Below, in pieces: positions 15,417 through 18,281 of a stretch of 18,281 nt of DNA (the stretch's first letter is position 1; each line of letters begins with the position of its first letter). The stretch covers positions 1 to 18,281 of the forward strand of contig JAAZVD010000003.1 of the NCBI GenBank assembly GCA_018623785.1. The letters are read 5' to 3'. Origin of the DNA: Bacteroidota bacterium. Lineage in GTDB: Bacteria; Bacteroidota; Rhodothermia; Rhodothermales; UBA10348. The translations under genes and the position numbers were made by a program. The notes beneath the pieces were generated by a model. The model worked only from the letters and a program-made list of their open reading frames with translations. It searched no databases and had not been told where the DNA came from.

Positions 15417-18049
15417 TGGAGGTCTACGATCACATCAATCATGGGCAGAATAGGCAGGCCAAGGCGGTTTTCGGGTCGTCCTCCGGGCACCGATGGATCC
15501 CAGGATTGGCTGGTCACGTTCCGCCGATTCAGCACGTTGTACAACGAAAGGCCTGTGGACCACGAAGCGTCGGCAAACGTGAACCGGTAGGCGCCCTGGA
15601 TATCTACACGCAGGTAGTAGGGCAGGCGGCCATTATTGATCGTGGGTCGATGGAAATACCACGTAGCCTCTCCGGACACAGGATCCTCAAGCTGATAGCG
15701 CGCCGTGGGTACGGATACGGGGTATCCACTTCGCCAGTCGACCGATGAACCCAGGTTCCAACGGGCTTTCCGGAAGGAAAGGACGACGCTGAAGGCGTGG
15801 GGGGTGTCAAAACGGGCGGGTCTAAAGGATGCCTTGGGAGATGCTGCGATCCTGTTTTCTGAGCGCGCTCGTGTGTAGGACGTCATTATCAGCCATCGAT
15901 CGGTTCGTGTCTGTGTCCCCACCTCGATGCCACGTGATCGCTCTTCTCCCCTGTCGTATTGGCCCAGTAGAGTGGCTACTTCGATACCCGGACCCAGCAG
16001 CCCATTCTTCGACTGGAAATTGTCCTCCGGAAGCAGCGTCCCCGAGCCTTCGCGTACGAAGCCATCCACATGCAAGACGGTACGCGGAATGCCGTGTGAC
16101 TCCCACCCGAGAGATACCTGGCGGGAGCGTGCAGGGGGTGCATCCGCCTGAGCCGGAATCCACCGGCTCGAAACCAGGTCGTAGAGATAGGCATTACGAT
16201 CGCGAATCCGCTGGAGGTACTGCACATGAGAGCTGGCGGCAGCACGCAGAATAACCCACGTCGGTTCTGCAGCCCATTGCACCGACAGCCGCGGTACAAC
16301 CCGCAGGAAGGGTTCGCTGCCGAACCAAGATGCGCGGATTCCCGGCAGTACGCGAACGGTAGGACCGGGGGACCAGGTATCCTGAATGAACAGGGAGACT
16401 TCAGCAGCCTGGGTTCGACTTGCTTCCTCGAGTGGTTCGACCAACGTCGGGGTGTATGCTATACGAGCATCAATCCCGGAGTCGAATCGATGTTGTACGG
16501 CTTCTGCGCCAAAGCGCACTTGATGGGAGAGGGAAGGGTACCAATCTAGCACCACCCGGGCTCCCGTATCTTCCAGGTCGACGCGATAGGCCGAGGCCAC
16601 GCGAGAGGCCTGGCTGGGCCGGATCAGCGCGTTCTCCCGGGCCCGATACCGTGAGTAAAAGAGCGTTCCTGTCAGGAACAGACGACTGGAAAGCAGCCGC
16701 TGATATCGGGTACTCAAGATCCTGTTACCCCATTCCTGGTCCACCTCAAAGAACAAGTCCGCCGGACGCAGCCAGGAGGAGAAGTCGAGGGAGAGATCAA
16801 AGGGCAGCCGCAGATCGAGCGCATCCCGTCCGGAATACCACGATATGGAAACAGAGGAGCGGGCGTCGGGCCGGAAAGAATATTTCGCGCTCCAGTCATA
16901 GAAGTGGTAGCCGGTCCGTAGCGTGTCTTTACGACCAAAATCATCCTCCACCGGGTGGGAGCGGCCGATAATCCTATCGATATAAGATCGGCGCCCTGAA
17001 AGCATGAAGGAACTCCGCTTGGAAAGGGGGCTCTCCATGATGAACGAGGCATTCAGACCCGAAATACCCAGGGTCGCGCTCGCATCCGAGTGCGACCCGT
17101 CTCTGAGTTGGGCATTGAGCACCGACGAAAGGCGTCCACCGAACTCGGCGGGGAAAGCCCCCCGATATATGGAGACATCCTTGAACGTATCTGTCTGAAA
17201 TGTTGAAATCAGACTGAATGCATGCCACGGGTGATATACTGGCGCACCATCGATCAGATAGAGATTCTGATCCGGCCCACTTCCTCGGACGAGCAGTCCG
17301 CCCGTCGCCTCGCCGGCACGCTGGATGCCCGGCATCCACTTCAGGGATTCCAATACGTCTGTATTTCCCAGCGTTCCGGGCATTTGCTGCAGTTCCCGTC
17401 CGGAGAGAGACACCAGTCCCGGCGTAATGATGGCGTCTGCCCGGCGTTCGGCATCTTCTTCCACCACGACGCCGGCTACCTCGAAGGCAACCGGGACAAG
17501 CGGGAAGGTACCCGATTCCGCCCTGCTGACTACGGTTGTGTCAAGCCGACTGTATCCCAGGTATGTGATGGCTACGGAAACCGGCTGTTCTCCGATTCCG
17601 GGGAAGGCAAAAAAGCCCGCCTCATTGGTCGTGGTGCCTGCGCCTACGCCAGGAAGGATGACATGCGCACCGCGAAGGGACTCGCCGGTTTCAGCATCCC
17701 GCACAAAGCCGGTCAGGACCCGGTTAGCATCGGAGGGATTGCGCCGGACCGTAGACGAAAGGGGAATCAGTACGGCCTGGTTGCTGGAAATCGGCTCGAC
17801 ACGAAAATCATGGCCCGACATGATGCAGATCAACGCATCCCGCTTGGAGGTGCCGCGATAGCGGCATGAAGTGCGTAACGAACGCACCAGAACCGGGCTG
17901 TGAACCACATCCACCCCGGTATGCCGAGCGTAGGTCTCGAGCGCTTCCGAAACGGGCGTATCCGAGAATTCGAGACGGATGGTTTGTGCCGATCCGACCG
18001 TGGCACCTATCAGGGAAACCAGGAAAAATGTACAGATCAGCGTGCGCAC
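15413..18049 (-). CDS. TonB-dependent outer-membrane receptor with STN signalling domain and carboxypeptidase-regulatory-like domain
   Basis: 878 aa. Signal peptide 1-21 (cleavage near GSAQ). Residues about 24-96 are an STN domain (IRLEFSDTPVSEALETYAR, then GVDVVHS), the signalling domain that contacts a FecR-type anti-sigma factor. Residues about 112-190 are a carboxypeptidase-regulatory-like beta-sandwich (VLTGFVRDAETGESLRGAHV). A VVVEE stretch near 195 could be the TonB box. The plug is at about 215-315 (MPGTLGNTDVLESLKWMPGI, then GLLVRGSGPDQNLYLIDGAP, then EFGGRLSSVLNAQLRDGS), followed by a beta-barrel ending DVIVDLQ. It imports a ligand energised by TonB-ExbBD and reports occupancy inward. 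The start is a GTG at 18049, preceded by GGAG; an in-frame stop lies upstream and no ATG is available. It follows a fecR-like gene and overlaps the lipoprotein gene. The substrate could be a siderophore, a peptide or a glycan; nothing in the sequence decides. Confidence 0.9.
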   Translation of the reverse strand: MRTLICTFFLVSLIGATVGSAQTIRLEFSDTPVSEALETYARHTGVDVVHSPVLVRSLRTSCRYRGTSKRDALICIMSGHDFRVEPISSNQAVLIPLSSTVRRNPSDANRVLTGFVRDAETGESLRGAHVILPGVGAGTTTNEAGFFAFPGIGEQPVSVAITYLGYSRLDTTVVSRAESGTFPLVPVAFEVAGVVVEEDAERRADAIITPGLVSLSGRELQQMPGTLGNTDVLESLKWMPGIQRAGEATGGLLVRGSGPDQNLYLIDGAPVYHPWHAFSLISTFQTDTFKDVSIYRGAFPAEFGGRLSSVLNAQLRDGSHSDASATLGISGLNASFIMESPLSKRSSFMLSGRRSYIDRIIGRSHPVEDDFGRKDTLRTGYHFYDWSAKYSFRPDARSSVSISWYSGRDALDLRLPFDLSLDFSSWLRPADLFFEVDQEWGNRILSTRYQRLLSSRLFLTGTLFYSRYRARENALIRPSQASRVASAYRVDLEDTGARVVLDWYPSLSHQVRFGAEAVQHRFDSGIDARIAYTPTLVEPLEEASRTQAAEVSLFIQDTWSPGPTVRVLPGIRASWFGSEPFLRVVPRLSVQWAAEPTWVILRAAASSHVQYLQRIRDRNAYLYDLVSSRWIPAQADAPPARSRQVSLGWESHGIPRTVLHVDGFVREGSGTLLPEDNFQSKNGLLGPGIEVATLLGQYDRGEERSRGIEVGTQTRTDRWLIMTSYTRARSENRIAASPKASFRPARFDTPHAFSVVLSFRKARWNLGSSVDWRSGYPVSVPTARYQLEDPVSGEATWYFHRPTINNGRLPYYLRVDIQGAYRFTFADASWSTGLSLYNVLNRRNVTSQSWDPSVPGGRPENRLGLPILPMIDVIVDLQ

Positions 18050-18089
18050 TGCGGCTCCAGTCCCGTCCTCGAGAATCGAAAGCCGTTAT

Positions 18090-18110
18090 AAACGCCCGGC
18101 AACGGGGCGT
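18090..18110 (-). promoter_or_regulatory. Hairpin between the fecR-like gene and the receptor gene
   Basis: On the minus strand AACGCCC and GGGCGTT form a 7-bp stem with a 7-base loop, directly followed by TTATAA. It sits in the 76-base gap between the FecR-like stop (18126) and the receptor GTG (18049). It may be an attenuator or partial terminator that sets different levels of regulator and receptor mRNA. The following T stretch is too short for a confident terminator. Confidence 0.4.
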
Positions 18111-18125
18111 TCCTCAGCCGTGTGA

Positions 18126-18281
18126 TCAGCGCGACAGGTGTATTCCTCCGTCTGGGCGCTCCGTTAACGTGGCACCTAGGGCAGAGGCGATGATTTCCAG
18201 AATAACCTTGCTGCCCCGATCAGACTCGAACGTGCCGGTCAGTGGTGCTTCCCTGAGTTCTTCGCTGACAGTAATCGGAAC
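18126..18281 (-). CDS. FecR-like anti-sigma factor, C-terminal end (5' truncated by window edge)
   Basis: The last 51 codons of a gene enter from the right edge and end at TGA (18126-18128). The frame reads VPITVSEELREAPLTGTFES, continues with a helix (KVILEIIASALGATLTE), and ends GGIHLSR. LTGTF followed by a helix and a final short strand is the pattern of the DUF4974 domain at the C-terminus of FecR-type transmembrane anti-sigma factors, whose periplasmic part meets the STN domain of the receptor. Its position directly before an STN-bearing TonB receptor strongly supports this. The membrane helix, the N-terminal anti-sigma domain and the expected ECF sigma factor gene would lie beyond the window. 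The fragment has no start codon here and is easy to miss. Confidence 0.78.
   Translation of the reverse strand, partial: VPITVSEELREAPLTGTFESDRGSKVILEIIASALGATLTERPDGGIHLSR

Noticed and set aside
1..18281. tRNA/rRNA genes, CRISPR arrays, insertion sequences, attachment sites, prophage genes
   Set aside because: None seen: no cloverleaf-like segment, no regularly spaced direct repeats, no transposase or integrase frames, and gene order looks like ordinary chromosome.

Overview
This is a moderately GC-rich, gene-dense stretch of a bacterial chromosome. It most likely comes from the Bacteroidota/Rhodothermota side of the tree, perhaps a Rhodothermales-like or Balneolales-like lineage. The clues are a DUF3276 (PUR-alpha-like) protein, bacillithiol genes of the BshB1/BshC type, a TonB-dependent receptor with an STN domain paired with a DUF4249-type lipoprotein, and a FecR tail. 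This placement is inferred from gene content. I see no tRNA, rRNA, CRISPR array or insertion sequence, and no gene-free stretch longer than about 175 bases.

Layout: positions 1-2487 (+ strand) hold the 3' end of one polysaccharide-deacetylase-like gene and a complete paralogue behind it. They converge on a long minus-strand array that fills the rest of the window. In its own direction of transcription (right to left) the array reads: 3' end of a FecR-like anti-sigma factor; STN/TonB-dependent receptor; DUF4249-type lipoprotein; recX; a large membrane SpoIIE/PP2C-type phosphatase; purine nucleoside phosphorylase; a leader with a perfect 14-bp hairpin; DUF3276 protein; hisC; a bifunctional-nuclease-domain (DUF151) plus UVR protein; bshC; leuS; bshB1.

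Several junctions overlap in the way expected of translationally coupled genes: receptor/lipoprotein (GTGA), phosphatase/pnp (TGATG), and nuclease-domain protein/bshC (TTGA). The FecR-receptor-lipoprotein set looks like a Fec-type cell-surface signalling and uptake cassette, whose sigma factor would lie beyond position 18281. bshC and bshB1, which flank leuS, supply two of the three bacillithiol steps; bshA is not in the window.

The most striking feature is leuS. It reads in one frame for about 901 codons, but codon 796 (3720-3722) is TAA, so the essential leucyl-tRNA synthetase is formally cut into 795-aa and 101-aa pieces. The 14 terminal stops in the window are all TGA or TAG; this internal codon is the only TAA interrupting a conserved gene. 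A sequencing or consensus error is the simplest explanation, but a real split, readthrough or nonsense allele is testable. Second-tier points are the degenerate active site of the deacetylase-like protein, the multi-spanning sensor fused to the phosphatase, and the hairpin leader ahead of the DUF3276 gene.
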